This document shows positions 48,925 through 58,450 of a stretch of DNA of 64,000 nucleotides, piece after piece. Where the stretch lies: positions 62,001 through 126,000 of the forward strand of contig WREP01000002.1 of NCBI GenBank assembly GCA_009779265.1, read 5' to 3'. The notes beneath the pieces were generated by a model. It saw nothing but the letters and a program-made list of their open reading frames with translations. It had not been told where the DNA came from and made no database searches. This stretch comes from Betaproteobacteria bacterium (GTDB lineage Bacteria > Pseudomonadota > Gammaproteobacteria > Burkholderiales > Rhodocyclaceae). The position numbers were made by a program, and so were the translations under genes. Each line of letters opens with the position of its first letter. The first letter of the stretch is position 1.

Positions 48925-49682
48925 TCGACAGCCACTGTCATCTCGACGCCGATGAATTCGCCGCCGACCGCGACGCCGTGCATGCCGCGGCGCGGGCGGG
49001 CGGCGTCGAGCGCATTCTGGTGCCGGCCGTGGCAGTCGGCAATTTCCCCGCCGTGCGCGACTGCGCGCAGCGCTACCTTGGCTGCGCCGCCGCCTACGGC
49101 ATCCACCCGCTATATGTAAACGCCGTTCGGGAAAGCGATCTCGCCACGCTGCGCCAGTGGCTGGCTGCCGAGCGCCCGGCCGCGATCGGTGAAATCGGCC
49201 TCGACCACCATGTCGCGGACGTCGACCCACAGCGCCAAGCATTCTTTTTCGTCGAACAACTCAAGCTGGCTCGCGAATTCGGACTGCCGGTGGTGCTCCA
49301 CGTGCGCCGTGCGGTCGACGCCGCGCTTCAGGCACTGCGCCGCGTCCGCGTGGCGGGCGGCATTGCCCATGCCTTCAACGGCAGCCGGCAGCAGGCCGAT
49401 GAATTTCGCCGCCTCGGTTTCATCCTCGGCTTCGGCGGCGCGCTGACCTTCAGCGGCTCGACGCGCATCCGCCAACTGGCGGCAACACTGCCGGACGACG
49501 CCATTGCGCTTGAAACCGACGCCCCCGACATCCCGCCGGCCTGGCTCGGCGGCGGCCGCAACACGCCCGGCGAATTGCCGCGCATCGCCGCCGAACTGGC
49601 CCAACTGCGCGGCATTTCGCTGGCTGCCGTGAGCGCCCTGACGACGAGCAACGTCCGCCGGGTTCTGCCAGGAATCGGTTGA
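48918..49682 (+). CDS. TatD-family metal-dependent hydrolase (YjjV type)
   Basis: A protein of 254 residues of the TatD deoxyribonuclease family. Metal ligands are visible in 'MLIDSHCHLDADEF', 'AIGEIGLDHH', 'LPVVLHVRRAVDA', 'GIAHAFNGSR' and 'ALETDAPDIPP'. These match TatD-like 3'-5' DNases. The start is set by overlap with dadA (ATGCTGA). It ends inside the FNR-like box that precedes napD. Confidence 0.9.
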   Translation: MLIDSHCHLDADEFAADRDAVHAAARAGGVERILVPAVAVGNFPAVRDCAQRYLGCAAAYGIHPLYVNAVRESDLATLRQWLAAERPAAIGEIGLDHHVADVDPQRQAFFFVEQLKLAREFGLPVVLHVRRAVDAALQALRRVRVAGGIAHAFNGSRQQADEFRRLGFILGFGGALTFSGSTRIRQLAATLPDDAIALETDAPDIPPAWLGGGRNTPGELPRIAAELAQLRGISLAAVSALTTSNVRRVLPGIG

Positions 49683-49692
49683 CCTGCGTCAA
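49679..49692. promoter_or_regulatory. FNR/CRP-family operator-like palindrome before napD
   Basis: TTGAC-CTGC-GTCAA, a perfect 5-bp inverted repeat with 4-bp spacer, one base per half away from the FNR consensus TTGAT-N4-ATCAA. It lies 107 bp before the napD ATG. Anaerobic activation of nap by an FNR-type regulator is a reasonable inference. Confidence 0.6.
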
Positions 49693-49798
49693 ATTGAGCC
49701 TACAAAAATCAGGGCTATTTTTCCAGCTTTGATCCAAGCTAAGGAACTACCCTGACGGACAGGTAGCCTCCGCAAGCGACCTGACAAAGAGGCATGGC

Positions 49799-50071
49799 AT
49801 GAATTCACCTGTTTCCACAGCAACTCATGTTTCCAGCATTATCGTTGGCGCCTTGCCAGCGCATTCGGCTGAAGTGCAGCGCGCTCTGGCCGAATTATCC
49901 GGTGTCGAAGTCCATGCCGTCGCCCCCGACGGGCGAATGATCGTCAGCATTGAAACTGCCGACGACGACGCCACGCTTTCCCATTTTGAAACGATCCGCC
50001 AGTTGCCGGGCGTTCTCGCGGCATCGCTGGTGTATCACCAGTACGAAACCGATCCAGATGAGGAGGTCTGA
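49799..50071 (+). CDS. napD: Nitrate reductase maturation chaperone NapD
   Basis: Cytoplasmic chaperone that binds the Tat leader of NapA. The 90 residues form a ferredoxin-like fold; '[20 protein letters not shown]' and '[15 protein letters not shown]' match NapD. 'AAAGAGG' precedes the ATG. It is directly upstream of napA (1-bp gap), its client. Confidence 0.92.
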   Translation: MNSPVSTATHVSSIIVGALPAHSAEVQRALAELSGVEVHAVAPDGRMIVSIETADDDATLSHFETIRQLPGVLAASLVYHQYETDPDEEV

Positions 50072-50072
50072 G

Positions 50073-52622
50073 ATGATGGAAGTGAAACTGACCCGGCGCG
50101 ATTTCATCAAGAGCAACGCGGTGGCTGCGGCCGCCACGGCGGCTGGCATCGCCGTGCCCGGCGCCGCCTTGGCGCAGGGCGCCGATGGCGTGCGGTGGGA
50201 TAAAGGCGTCTGCCGTTACTGCGGTGTTGGCTGCGGCGTGCTGGTTGGCACCCGCGACGGGCGTATCGTGGCCACCCAGGGTGACCCGGAGGCGCCGGTC
50301 AATCGCGGCCTGAACTGCATCAAGGGCTATTTCCTGTCGAAAATCCAGTACGGTCACGACCGCCTGAAGACGCCGCAGTTGCGCATGAAAGGCGGCAAGT
50401 ACGACAAGACCGGCGATTTCCAGCCCATTTCCTGGGATCAGGCCTTCGCCATCATGGCCGAGAAGATCAAGACGACGCTCAAAACGCCGGAACAGGGCGC
50501 GCGCGGCGTCTGCATGTTCGGCTCCGGCCAGTGGACGGTGTGGGAGGGCTATGCCGCCGTCAAGCTCATGAAGGCCGGCCTGCGCACCAACAGTATCGAC
50601 CCCAACGCCCGTCACTGCATGGCTTCAGCCGTCGTCGGCTTCATGCGCACCTTCGGCATCGACGAGCCGATGGGCTGCTACGACGACATCGAGCATGCCG
50701 ACGCCTTCGTGCTGTGGGGCTCGAACATGGCCGAGATGCACCCGATCCTGTGGTCGCGCATCACCGACCGTCGGCTGAACGCCAAGCACGTCAGGATCAG
50801 CGTGCTGTCGACCTTCTCCCACCGTTCCTGCGAATTGGCCGATAGCGAATTGATCTTCGCCCCCAGTTCCGATTTGGCGATCCTCAATTACATCGCCAAT
50901 TACATCATCCAGAACGGCGCGGTGAACAAGGACTTCGTCGCCAAGCACGTCAAGTTCAAGAAGGGCGTCACCGACATCGGCTACGGTCTGCGCCCCAACC
51001 ATCCGCTGGAAAAGGTGGCGATGAACAACGGCTACCCCGGCGAGGACGGCAAACCCAAGGGCAACCCGATGGCGGCCAGCGATATCAGCTTCGACGATTT
51101 CGCCAAGTTTGTTTCCGAATACACCCTCGACAAGGCGCACGAGATTTCGGGCGTGCCCAAGGACAAGCTGGAGGCACTGGCCAAGGTCTACGCCGATCCG
51201 AAGACCAAGATCGTCTCGTTCTGGACCATGGGCTTCAACCAGCATGTGCGCGGCACCTGGGTAAACAACATGATCTACAACGTGCACCTGCTCGTTGGCA
51301 AGATTTCCGAGCCGGGCAACGGCCCCTTCTCGCTGACCGGCCAGCCGTCGGCCTGCGGCACGGCGCGCGAGGTCGGCACCTTCGCCCATCGCCTGCCCGC
51401 CGATATGGTCGTCAACAACCCACAGCACCGCGAGCGTTCGGAAAAACTGTGGAAGCTGCCGGCCGGCGTCATTCCCGATTGGGTTGGCTATCATGCCGTG
51501 CTGCAATCGCGCATGGCCAAGGATGGCAAGGTTGGCTTCCTGTGGACGTCGACGACCAACAACATGCAGGCCGGCCCGAACGTCAATGATGAAATCTACC
51601 CGGGATGGCGCAATCCGAAGTGCTTCACCGTGGTCTCCGATGCCTACCCGACCGTTTCCGCCATGTCCGCCGACCTGATCCTGCCGACGGCGATGTGGAT
51701 GGAGAAGGAAGGCGCCTACGGCAATGCCGAACGGCGCGGCCAGTTCTGGCGGCAGCAGGTCAAGGCGCCGGGCGAGTCCAAGTCGGATCTATGGCAATAC
51801 ATCGAGTTCTCCAAGTACTTCAAGACCGACGAAGTATGGCCGGCCGAGGTGCTCGACAAGGCGCCGGAATACAAGGGCAAGACGCTGTACGACGTGCTTT
51901 TCGCCAACGCCGCCGTCACCCGCTGGGGGCTGGACGAAGTCGCCAAGGTCAACGCCCACGGCATCAAGGGCTACATGAATGACGAGTCCGCGGCTTTCGG
52001 CTTCTACGTGCAGAAGGGTCTGTTCGAGGAATACGCCGCCTTCGGACGCGGCCATGCCCACGATCTGGCCGATTTCGACCTCTATCACAGGACGCGCGGC
52101 CTGCGCTGGCCGGTCATCGACGGCAAGGAGACGCTGTGGCGCTACCGCGAGGGCTACGACAGCTACGTGCCAAAGGGCGAAGGTGTGCGTTTCTACGGCT
52201 TCCCGGACGGCAAGGCAGTGGCCTTCGCGCTGCCCTGGCAACCGGCCGCCGAAGCGCCAGACGCTGAATACGACCTGTGGCTGTGCACCGGCCGCGTGCT
52301 GGAGCATTGGCACACCGGCTCGATGACCCGGCGCGTTCCGGAACTGTACAAGGCCATGCCCGACGCGGTGGTCTACATGCACCCGGACGATGCCAAGAAG
52401 CGCGGTCTGGCCCGCAACGACGTGGTCAAGCTGTCCACCCGTCGCGGCGATGTTCAGTTGCGCGTGGAAACCCGCGGTCGCAACAAGCCGCCAGTCGGTT
52501 TGGTTTTCGCGGCCTTCTTCGACGAGCACCGTCTGATCAACAAGCTGACCCTGGATGCCACCTGCCCGTTGTCGAAGGAAACCGACTTCAAGAAATGCGC
52601 CTGCAAGGTGGTCAAGGCCTAA
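50073..52622 (+). CDS. napA: Periplasmic nitrate reductase catalytic subunit NapA
   Basis: Mo-bis-MGD enzyme that reduces nitrate to nitrite in the periplasm. The 849 residues start with a Tat leader ('[20 protein letters not shown]'). The [4Fe-4S] motif is '[10 protein letters not shown]' plus 'NRGLNCIKG', and the Mo-ligating Cys lies in '[18 protein letters not shown]'. The C-terminal '[14 protein letters not shown]' is the molybdopterin dinucleotide-binding region. AGGAGG lies 6 nt before the ATG at 50073; the ATG at 50076 is equally possible. Electrons come from NapGH through NapB. Confidence 0.97.
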   Translation: MMEVKLTRRDFIKSNAVAAAATAAGIAVPGAALAQGADGVRWDKGVCRYCGVGCGVLVGTRDGRIVATQGDPEAPVNRGLNCIKGYFLSKIQYGHDRLKTPQLRMKGGKYDKTGDFQPISWDQAFAIMAEKIKTTLKTPEQGARGVCMFGSGQWTVWEGYAAVKLMKAGLRTNSIDPNARHCMASAVVGFMRTFGIDEPMGCYDDIEHADAFVLWGSNMAEMHPILWSRITDRRLNAKHVRISVLSTFSHRSCELADSELIFAPSSDLAILNYIANYIIQNGAVNKDFVAKHVKFKKGVTDIGYGLRPNHPLEKVAMNNGYPGEDGKPKGNPMAASDISFDDFAKFVSEYTLDKAHEISGVPKDKLEALAKVYADPKTKIVSFWTMGFNQHVRGTWVNNMIYNVHLLVGKISEPGNGPFSLTGQPSACGTAREVGTFAHRLPADMVVNNPQHRERSEKLWKLPAGVIPDWVGYHAVLQSRMAKDGKVGFLWTSTTNNMQAGPNVNDEIYPGWRNPKCFTVVSDAYPTVSAMSADLILPTAMWMEKEGAYGNAERRGQFWRQQVKAPGESKSDLWQYIEFSKYFKTDEVWPAEVLDKAPEYKGKTLYDVLFANAAVTRWGLDEVAKVNAHGIKGYMNDESAAFGFYVQKGLFEEYAAFGRGHAHDLADFDLYHRTRGLRWPVIDGKETLWRYREGYDSYVPKGEGVRFYGFPDGKAVAFALPWQPAAEAPDAEYDLWLCTGRVLEHWHTGSMTRRVPELYKAMPDAVVYMHPDDAKKRGLARNDVVKLSTRRGDVQLRVETRGRNKPPVGLVFAAFFDEHRLINKLTLDATCPLSKETDFKKCACKVVKA

Positions 52623-52642
52623 GCATCGGACTTGGCAAAACG

Positions 52643-52679
52643 TCGACGCGGACGGCTAAGGGGCCTGTTCGCGTCGACA
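52643..52679 (+). other. Intercistronic hairpin between napA and napG
   Basis: GTCGACGCG pairs perfectly with CGCGTCGAC (9 bp, 19-nt loop), 20 bp after the napA stop. There is no T run, so it is more likely to stabilise the napDA transcript or lower napGHB expression than to end transcription. Confidence 0.6.
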
Positions 52680-52698
52680 ATGCCGGAACATAGGTGAC

Positions 52699-53571
52699 AT
52701 GAAAGCATCAACCCCGAAAAGTAATGCCGCCCGCCGGCAATTTCTCTTCGATTCGGCCCGCATGGCCTGCGGCGTCGGCATGCTCGGCCTTGGCCTAGGA
52801 CTTTACGCCAAACAGTCGAAAGCATTGCCGGCGCTGGCCTTGCGTCCGCCCGGCGCTCTCGCCGAGGATGACTTTCTCGGCGCCTGCATCCGCTGCGGCC
52901 TGTGCGTGCGCGATTGCCCCTACGACACGCTGGTGCTGGCCAAGCCGGAAGACCCAGTCGCCACCGGCACCCCTTATTTCACGGCGCGCCAGATCCCCTG
53001 CGAAATGTGCGAGGACATTCCTTGCATCAAAGCCTGCCCGACCGGTGCCCTCGACCATTCGCTGACCGATATCAACAAGGCGAAAATGGGTATCGCGGTA
53101 CTGATCGACCACGAGACCTGCCTCAATTTCCTCGGCCTGCGTTGCGATGTCTGTTATCGCGAGTGTCCGGTGATCGACAAGGCGATCACCCTTGTTCATC
53201 AGTCGAATCAGCGCACCGGCCGCCATGCCATGCTCCTGCCAACAGTGCATTCCGAACACTGCACCGGTTGCGGCATCTGTGAGAAGAAATGCGTGCTGGA
53301 AGAAGCGGCCATTCGCGTCTTGCCGCCCCCCCTGGCCCAGGGCAAGCTTGGCAGCCACTACCGCATCGGCTGGGAAGAGCAGAAAAAAGCCGGTCGCTCG
53401 CTGATCGACGAATCGCAGATGATCGACCTGCCCGACCGCATGCCCGAAGGCGTCACGCTGCCCGGCCATTACGATCCGGCCTCCGGCATGACCGAGCCGG
53501 CGCCCCGCGATCTGCCGTCCGAACCCATCGCCATACCGAGCCAGCCGCCGGGTCTGGGAGACCAGCCATGA
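52699..53571 (+). CDS. napG: Ferredoxin-type quinol dehydrogenase protein NapG
   Basis: Periplasmic-facing protein with four [4Fe-4S] clusters that passes electrons from NapH to the nitrate reductase. The 290 residues start with a Tat-like leader ('[20 protein letters not shown]'). Four Cys clusters follow: '[12 protein letters not shown]', '[14 protein letters not shown]', '[17 protein letters not shown]' and '[11 protein letters not shown]'. The Pro-rich C-terminal extension after residue ~245 is longer than in E. coli NapG. The stop overlaps the napH start. Confidence 0.94.
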   Translation: MKASTPKSNAARRQFLFDSARMACGVGMLGLGLGLYAKQSKALPALALRPPGALAEDDFLGACIRCGLCVRDCPYDTLVLAKPEDPVATGTPYFTARQIPCEMCEDIPCIKACPTGALDHSLTDINKAKMGIAVLIDHETCLNFLGLRCDVCYRECPVIDKAITLVHQSNQRTGRHAMLLPTVHSEHCTGCGICEKKCVLEEAAIRVLPPPLAQGKLGSHYRIGWEEQKKAGRSLIDESQMIDLPDRMPEGVTLPGHYDPASGMTEPAPRDLPSEPIAIPSQPPGLGDQP

Positions 53572-54458
53572 GCCGCAAGCGCATCGGCGCCGAGGCGGTG
53601 GCCGAGAAGGGCTGGCTCGCCGCCCATCGCTGGCTGATCCTGCGCCGCCTGACGCAGCTTGGCATCCTGGCCCTGTTCCTGCTTGGCCCGCTGGCCGGTA
53701 TCTGGATCGTCAAGGGCAACCTCAACTACAGCTATACGCTCGACTTCCTGCCCCTGACCGACCCCTTCATCGCGCTGCAATCGGCGCTGGCCGGCCACTT
53801 GCCGGAAACCTTGGGCATCGTCGGCGTCGTCATCGTCACGCTGTTCTATCTACTGTTCGGCGGGCGTCTTTATTGCAGTTGGCTCTGTCCAATCAACATG
53901 GTCACCGATGCCGCCGGCTGGTTGCGCCGCCGCCTGGGCATCAAGGGCAGCGCCCATATTTCACGCAGCACCCGCTACTGGATTCTGGGCGTGGCGCTAC
54001 TTGGCTCGGCGCTGCTCGGCGATGTGCTGTGGGAACTGGTCAACCCGGTTTCAATGCTGCACCGCGGCCTGTTCTTCGGCATGGGCGTGGCGTGGACCGT
54101 GGTTCTGGTCGTTTTCCTGTTCGACCTGTTTGTAATGAATCGCGGCTGGTGCGGCCATCTTTGTCCGGTCGGCGCCTTTTACAGCCTGCTTGGGCACTGG
54201 TCACCAGTGCGCATTGCGGCGCCGGCCCGCCAAGCCTGCAACGACTGCATGGATTGCTTCGAAGTATGCCCGGAGCCGCAAGTCATCCGCCCGGCGCTGA
54301 AAGGCGAGGCGCGCGGCATCGGGCCGGTGATCCTGGCCGCGAACTGCACCAATTGCGGCCGCTGCATTGATGTTTGCTCGAAGGAGGTTTTCACCTTCGG
54401 CATGCGTTTCAATAACCCGGTTTCGACGCTGCCGCCGGTAGCGCCCGTGACCGACTGA
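53568..54458 (+). CDS. napH: Membrane quinol dehydrogenase subunit NapH
   Basis: Inner-membrane protein that oxidises quinol and feeds NapG. The 296 residues show four to five membrane spans, two conserved motifs '[11 protein letters not shown]' and '[11 protein letters not shown]' next to spans, and two C-terminal ferredoxin motifs '[12 protein letters not shown]' and '[15 protein letters not shown]'. The start is set by ATGA overlap with napG. As no napC is present, NapGH is the only candidate electron input seen here. Confidence 0.95.
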   Translation: MSRKRIGAEAVAEKGWLAAHRWLILRRLTQLGILALFLLGPLAGIWIVKGNLNYSYTLDFLPLTDPFIALQSALAGHLPETLGIVGVVIVTLFYLLFGGRLYCSWLCPINMVTDAAGWLRRRLGIKGSAHISRSTRYWILGVALLGSALLGDVLWELVNPVSMLHRGLFFGMGVAWTVVLVVFLFDLFVMNRGWCGHLCPVGAFYSLLGHWSPVRIAAPARQACNDCMDCFEVCPEPQVIRPALKGEARGIGPVILAANCTNCGRCIDVCSKEVFTFGMRFNNPVSTLPPVAPVTD

Positions 54459-54487
54459 TCTGCGAATGTTTGAGGAGGAAGGCCACT

Positions 54488-54940
54488 ATGAAACAGACCG
54501 TGATGATGATATTTGCCGTACTGGCCGCCGCTGGCTGCTGGAACATGGCCCAGGCACCGACCCCGATGCGCGGCAGCGATGTGGCCGCCGTCGACCAGGC
54601 GCCGGATGTCAAAAAATATCTCGGCGGCAAGCCGGGCGGCCAGGATAAAGTGGCGCGCACCTTCAACGACCAGCCGCCGGTCATCCCGCATGCCGTCGAG
54701 AATTTCGATGAGATCTCGCTGGAGGAAAATCAGTGCCTGAGCTGCCACAGCGCCGAAAACTACGAGAAGAAGAATTCACCCAAGATCGGCGACAGCCACT
54801 TCCGCGACCGTGAGGGCCATGTCTTGAAAGCCGCTTCCGCGGCCCGCCACAACTGCCTTCAGTGCCATGTGGCGCAGGTCGATGCGCCGCCCTTGATCGG
54901 CAACGACTTCAAGGGCGACATCATCGCCGGCAAGAAGTAA
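54488..54940 (+). CDS. napB: Diheme cytochrome c subunit NapB
   Basis: Small periplasmic cytochrome that gives electrons to NapA. The 150 residues have a signal peptide ('MMIFAVLAAAGCWNMAQAPT') and two haem motifs 'CLSCHS' and 'CLQCHV', with upstream His ligands likely in 'PPVIPHAVENF' and 'GDSHFRDREG'. AGGAGG precedes the ATG at 54488. Last gene of napDAGHB. Confidence 0.95.
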   Translation: MKQTVMMIFAVLAAAGCWNMAQAPTPMRGSDVAAVDQAPDVKKYLGGKPGGQDKVARTFNDQPPVIPHAVENFDEISLEENQCLSCHSAENYEKKNSPKIGDSHFRDREGHVLKAASAARHNCLQCHVAQVDAPPLIGNDFKGDIIAGKK

Positions 54941-54962
54941 AGAATCGCCAGGGTGAACCGAC

Positions 54963-54984
54963 CGGGGGCCGTCATCGGCCCCCG
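54963..54984. terminator. Hairpin between convergent napB and rpoH
   Basis: CGGGGGCC / GGCCCCCG with a 6-nt loop, 22 bp after napB. It is very stable but lacks a T run, so factor-independent termination is uncertain. Confidence 0.5.
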
Positions 54985-55001
54985 TGGCGCGGTCGGCGCG
55001 C

Positions 55002-55862
<861 letters not shown>

Positions 55863-55894
55863 GGGCGTGCTCTCCAGAAAATCTGGCGCTTATT

Positions 55895-55921
55895 TTAGCA
55901 CTCATCACCTGAGAGTGCTAA
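55895..55921. promoter_or_regulatory. CIRCE element (HrcA operator) of rpoH
   Basis: TTAGCACTC, 9 bp, GAGTGCTAA: both halves match the CIRCE consensus exactly. Read on the rpoH strand, TTAGCA and TAAAAT with an 18-bp spacer overlap it and could be the promoter it blocks. Confidence 0.95.
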
Positions 55922-55937
55922 GAGGCGCAAAGTGTTG

Positions 55938-56119
55938 CCAGGGCAAGCGCATGAATGCCGCTGCCATGAACGGCAATCCCTCCCCGACCCCTGCTTCGCA
56001 AGGGAGGGAGAAAACCGGCGCGCGCTGCAAGCTTGGCCCCCTCCCTTGCGGGCGCAGCCCGGAGGGGAGGGCCGGGGAGGGGTGGCTTTTATGGCGCCGG
56101 CATTCATGCGATTGCCCTG
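55938..56119. mobile_element. MITE-like palindromic element with 9-bp target duplication
   Basis: Terminal repeats CAGGGCAAGCGCATGAATGC (left, then CG) and its near-reverse at 56098-56119 match at 21 of 22 positions. The inside continues as an imperfect palindrome of CCCTCCCC / GGGGAGGG blocks. AAAGTGTTG flanks it directly on both sides (55929-55937 and 56120-56128), a probable target-site duplication. There is no coding capacity, so movement would need a transposase elsewhere. From 56129 to the ADH start at 56333 only a small ATCGCG-CTA-CGCGAT palindrome (56222-56236) was noticed. Confidence 0.8.
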
Positions 56120-56332
56120 AAAGTGTTGTCAAGCTTGTTTCTATCCGCTGCGACGGGATGCTTCTCCTTGCTCCCCTTTCCCCTCGACGCATGAACCGAA
56201 GTCGATACCGCGCCGCTTGACATCGCGCTACGCGATCTGGGATCGCGTCTCGCTGGAAAAATAGGCGCGCTTGGTTCATGCTGACAGGATGTTTCCTGTC
56301 TTTCCCCCGTCCATTTTCCGGAGATCGCAGCC

Positions 56333-57373
56333 ATGACCAAAGCCTATGCCGCGCAAACGGCGAGCAGTCCTCTTGGGCCTTTTGAAATCACGCGCCGGAC
56401 GCCCGGCCCGGAGGATGTGGAAATCGCCATCCTCTACTGCGGCGTTTGCCATTCGGATCTGCATACCGCCCGCAACGAGTGGCGCAATACGCTTTATCCC
56501 TCGGTGCCGGGGCACGAGATCGTCGGTCGCGTCGTCGCTGTCGGCGAGCGGGTGCATCGCTTTGCCGTCGGCGATCTTGCCGGCGTCGGCTGCATGGTCG
56601 ATAGCTGCGGCCATTGCGCCTCCTGTGCCGAGGGCGAGGAGCAGTATTGCGAAAACGGTTTCACCGGCACCTACAACGGCCCGGTTGCCGGCGGCGAAAA
56701 CACCTATGGCGGGTATTCCGCGCGCGTCGTGGTCAAGGAATCCTTCGTCTTGCGCATCCGCCACGACGAGAAAGACCTGGCGGCGGTGGCCCCGTTGCTG
56801 TGCGCCGGCATCACCACCTACTCGCCCCTGCGCCATTGGCGGGCGGGGCCGGGGAAAAAGGTTGGCGTCGTCGGCCTCGGCGGCCTCGGCCACATGGGCG
56901 TCAAGATTGCCCATGCCCTGGGCGCGCACGTCACGTTATTCACCACCTCGCCGGGCAAGGTCGCCGATGGCCGCCGCCTGGGCGCCGATGCGGTGTGCCT
57001 GTCGAGCGATCCGGCGCAGATGGCGGCGCGCGCCGGCAGCCTCGATTTCATTCTCAACACCGTCGCCGCCGCGCACCGGCTGGACGACTATCTGGGTCTG
57101 CTCAAGCGCGACGGGACGATGGCCCTGGTTGGCGCGCCGGAACATCCGCACCCATCGCCGGCCGCCTTCAGCCTGATTTTCAAACGCCGCAGCCTGGCCG
57201 GCTCGCTCATCGGCGGTATCCGGGAAACGCAGGAAATGCTCGATTTCTGCGCCGCGCACGGAATCATCTCGGACATCGAAACAATCCGCATGGACTACAT
57301 CAATACCGCCTACGAGCGGATGCTCAAGAACGATGTCAAATATCGCTTCGTGATCGACATGGCGACGATTTAG
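56333..57373 (+). CDS. Zinc-dependent NAD(P) alcohol dehydrogenase (CAD/YahK family)
   Basis: Oxidoreductase of 346 residues, probably reducing aldehydes with NADPH. The catalytic zinc ligands lie in '[16 protein letters not shown]' and '[10 protein letters not shown]'. The structural zinc site is '[15 protein letters not shown]', and the Rossmann motif is '[19 protein letters not shown]'. The overall pattern matches the cinnamyl alcohol dehydrogenase-like YahK group. 'CCGGAG' lies before the ATG. It is monocistronic. The exact substrate is not predictable. Confidence 0.92.
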   Translation: MTKAYAAQTASSPLGPFEITRRTPGPEDVEIAILYCGVCHSDLHTARNEWRNTLYPSVPGHEIVGRVVAVGERVHRFAVGDLAGVGCMVDSCGHCASCAEGEEQYCENGFTGTYNGPVAGGENTYGGYSARVVVKESFVLRIRHDEKDLAAVAPLLCAGITTYSPLRHWRAGPGKKVGVVGLGGLGHMGVKIAHALGAHVTLFTTSPGKVADGRRLGADAVCLSSDPAQMAARAGSLDFILNTVAAAHRLDDYLGLLKRDGTMALVGAPEHPHPSPAAFSLIFKRRSLAGSLIGGIRETQEMLDFCAAHGIISDIETIRMDYINTAYERMLKNDVKYRFVIDMATI

Positions 57374-57446
57374 CGGCGCGGCAGGCCGGCCCGGCGCGCG
57401 TTCGTCTGCGCCGCTTGGCGCAGGCGACGCCGGCCGGGCAATAATC

Positions 57447-58421
57447 ATGACTTTGCCGCCGCCGCTCGCCTGTCCCGTTGCCGCCATGATTCCTCCCCCC
57501 GCCCCCGCCTATCGCGGCCGTTTCGCGCCGTCGCCGACCGGGCCGCTGCATTTCGGCTCGCTCGTCGCCGCCGTTGGCAGTTACCTTGATGCCCGCAGCC
57601 ACGGGGGCGAGTGGCTGCTGCGCATGGAGGATGTCGATACGCCGCGCAACGTGCCGGGGGCGGCCGATGACATCCTGCGCGCCCTGGAAGCCTTCGGTTT
57701 CGAGTGGGATGGGCCGGTGCTCTGGCAGAGCCGGCACAGCGCGGCATATGCCGCGGCGCTGGCCGATTTGCGCCAGGCCGGGCTGATCTATCCCTGCGCC
57801 TGTTCGCGCAAGGAGATCGCCGATTCGGCGACGCGCCCGGCGGTCGATGGCGGCCTGGCCTATCCGGGCACCTGCCGCGCCGGCCTGGCGCCGGGACGGA
57901 CGGCGCGGGCCTGGCGGCTGCGCGTCGGCGCCGGGGAAACGGCTTTCACCGACCGCTTGCAGGGGCGGCAGATGCAGCGTCTGGAGGCCGATGTCGGCGA
58001 CTTCGTGCTGCACCGCGCCGACGGCCTGTTCGCCTACCAACTGGCGGTGGTCGTCGACGATGCCTGGCAGGGCATTACCGACATCGTGCGCGGCGCCGAC
58101 CTGCTCGCTTCAACGCCGCGCCAGATCTGGCTGCAACAATGCCTGGGCTATCCCCGGCCACGCTACGCCCATCTGCCGGTGGCGGCCAATGCCGCGGGCG
58201 AGAAATTATCCAAGCAAACGCATGCGCCGGCCCTCGATGCGCGCCGCGCCGCGGCCGAACTGGTCCGCGCCCTGCGCTTTCTCGGCCAGCCAGCGCCGGC
58301 CGAACTGGCTTCAGCCCGGCCGACCGAGGTCTGGCGCTGGGCGCGGCAACACTGGGATTTCACGGCAGTGCCGCGGCAACGCTCCGTTATTTTTCCGGAT
58401 CAGCCTGAAAACAGCGCTTGA
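57447..58421 (+). CDS. gluQ: Glutamyl-Q tRNA(Asp) synthetase
   Basis: Attaches glutamate to queuosine at position 34 of tRNA-Asp. The 324 residues are a GluRS catalytic domain without the anticodon-binding part. '[20 protein letters not shown]' contains the HIGH-like motif and '[15 protein letters not shown]' the KMSKS-like motif. Zinc ligands are '[10 protein letters not shown]' and 'YPGTCRAGL'. The start at 57447 is used; the ATG at 57486, closer to the domain, is equally plausible. Confidence 0.93.
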   Translation: MTLPPPLACPVAAMIPPPAPAYRGRFAPSPTGPLHFGSLVAAVGSYLDARSHGGEWLLRMEDVDTPRNVPGAADDILRALEAFGFEWDGPVLWQSRHSAAYAAALADLRQAGLIYPCACSRKEIADSATRPAVDGGLAYPGTCRAGLAPGRTARAWRLRVGAGETAFTDRLQGRQMQRLEADVGDFVLHRADGLFAYQLAVVVDDAWQGITDIVRGADLLASTPRQIWLQQCLGYPRPRYAHLPVAANAAGEKLSKQTHAPALDARRAAAELVRALRFLGQPAPAELASARPTEVWRWARQHWDFTAVPRQRSVIFPDQPENSA

Positions 58422-58450
58422 TCGACCAGCGCCGCCGCCAGGGGAATCAT

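Noticed and set aside
56217-56260. sigma70 promoter of the alcohol dehydrogenase starting at TTGACA (56217)
   Set aside because: A perfect -35 box, but no acceptable -10 hexamer at 16-18 bp; the nearby ATCGCG palindrome may be regulatory but is unsupported.
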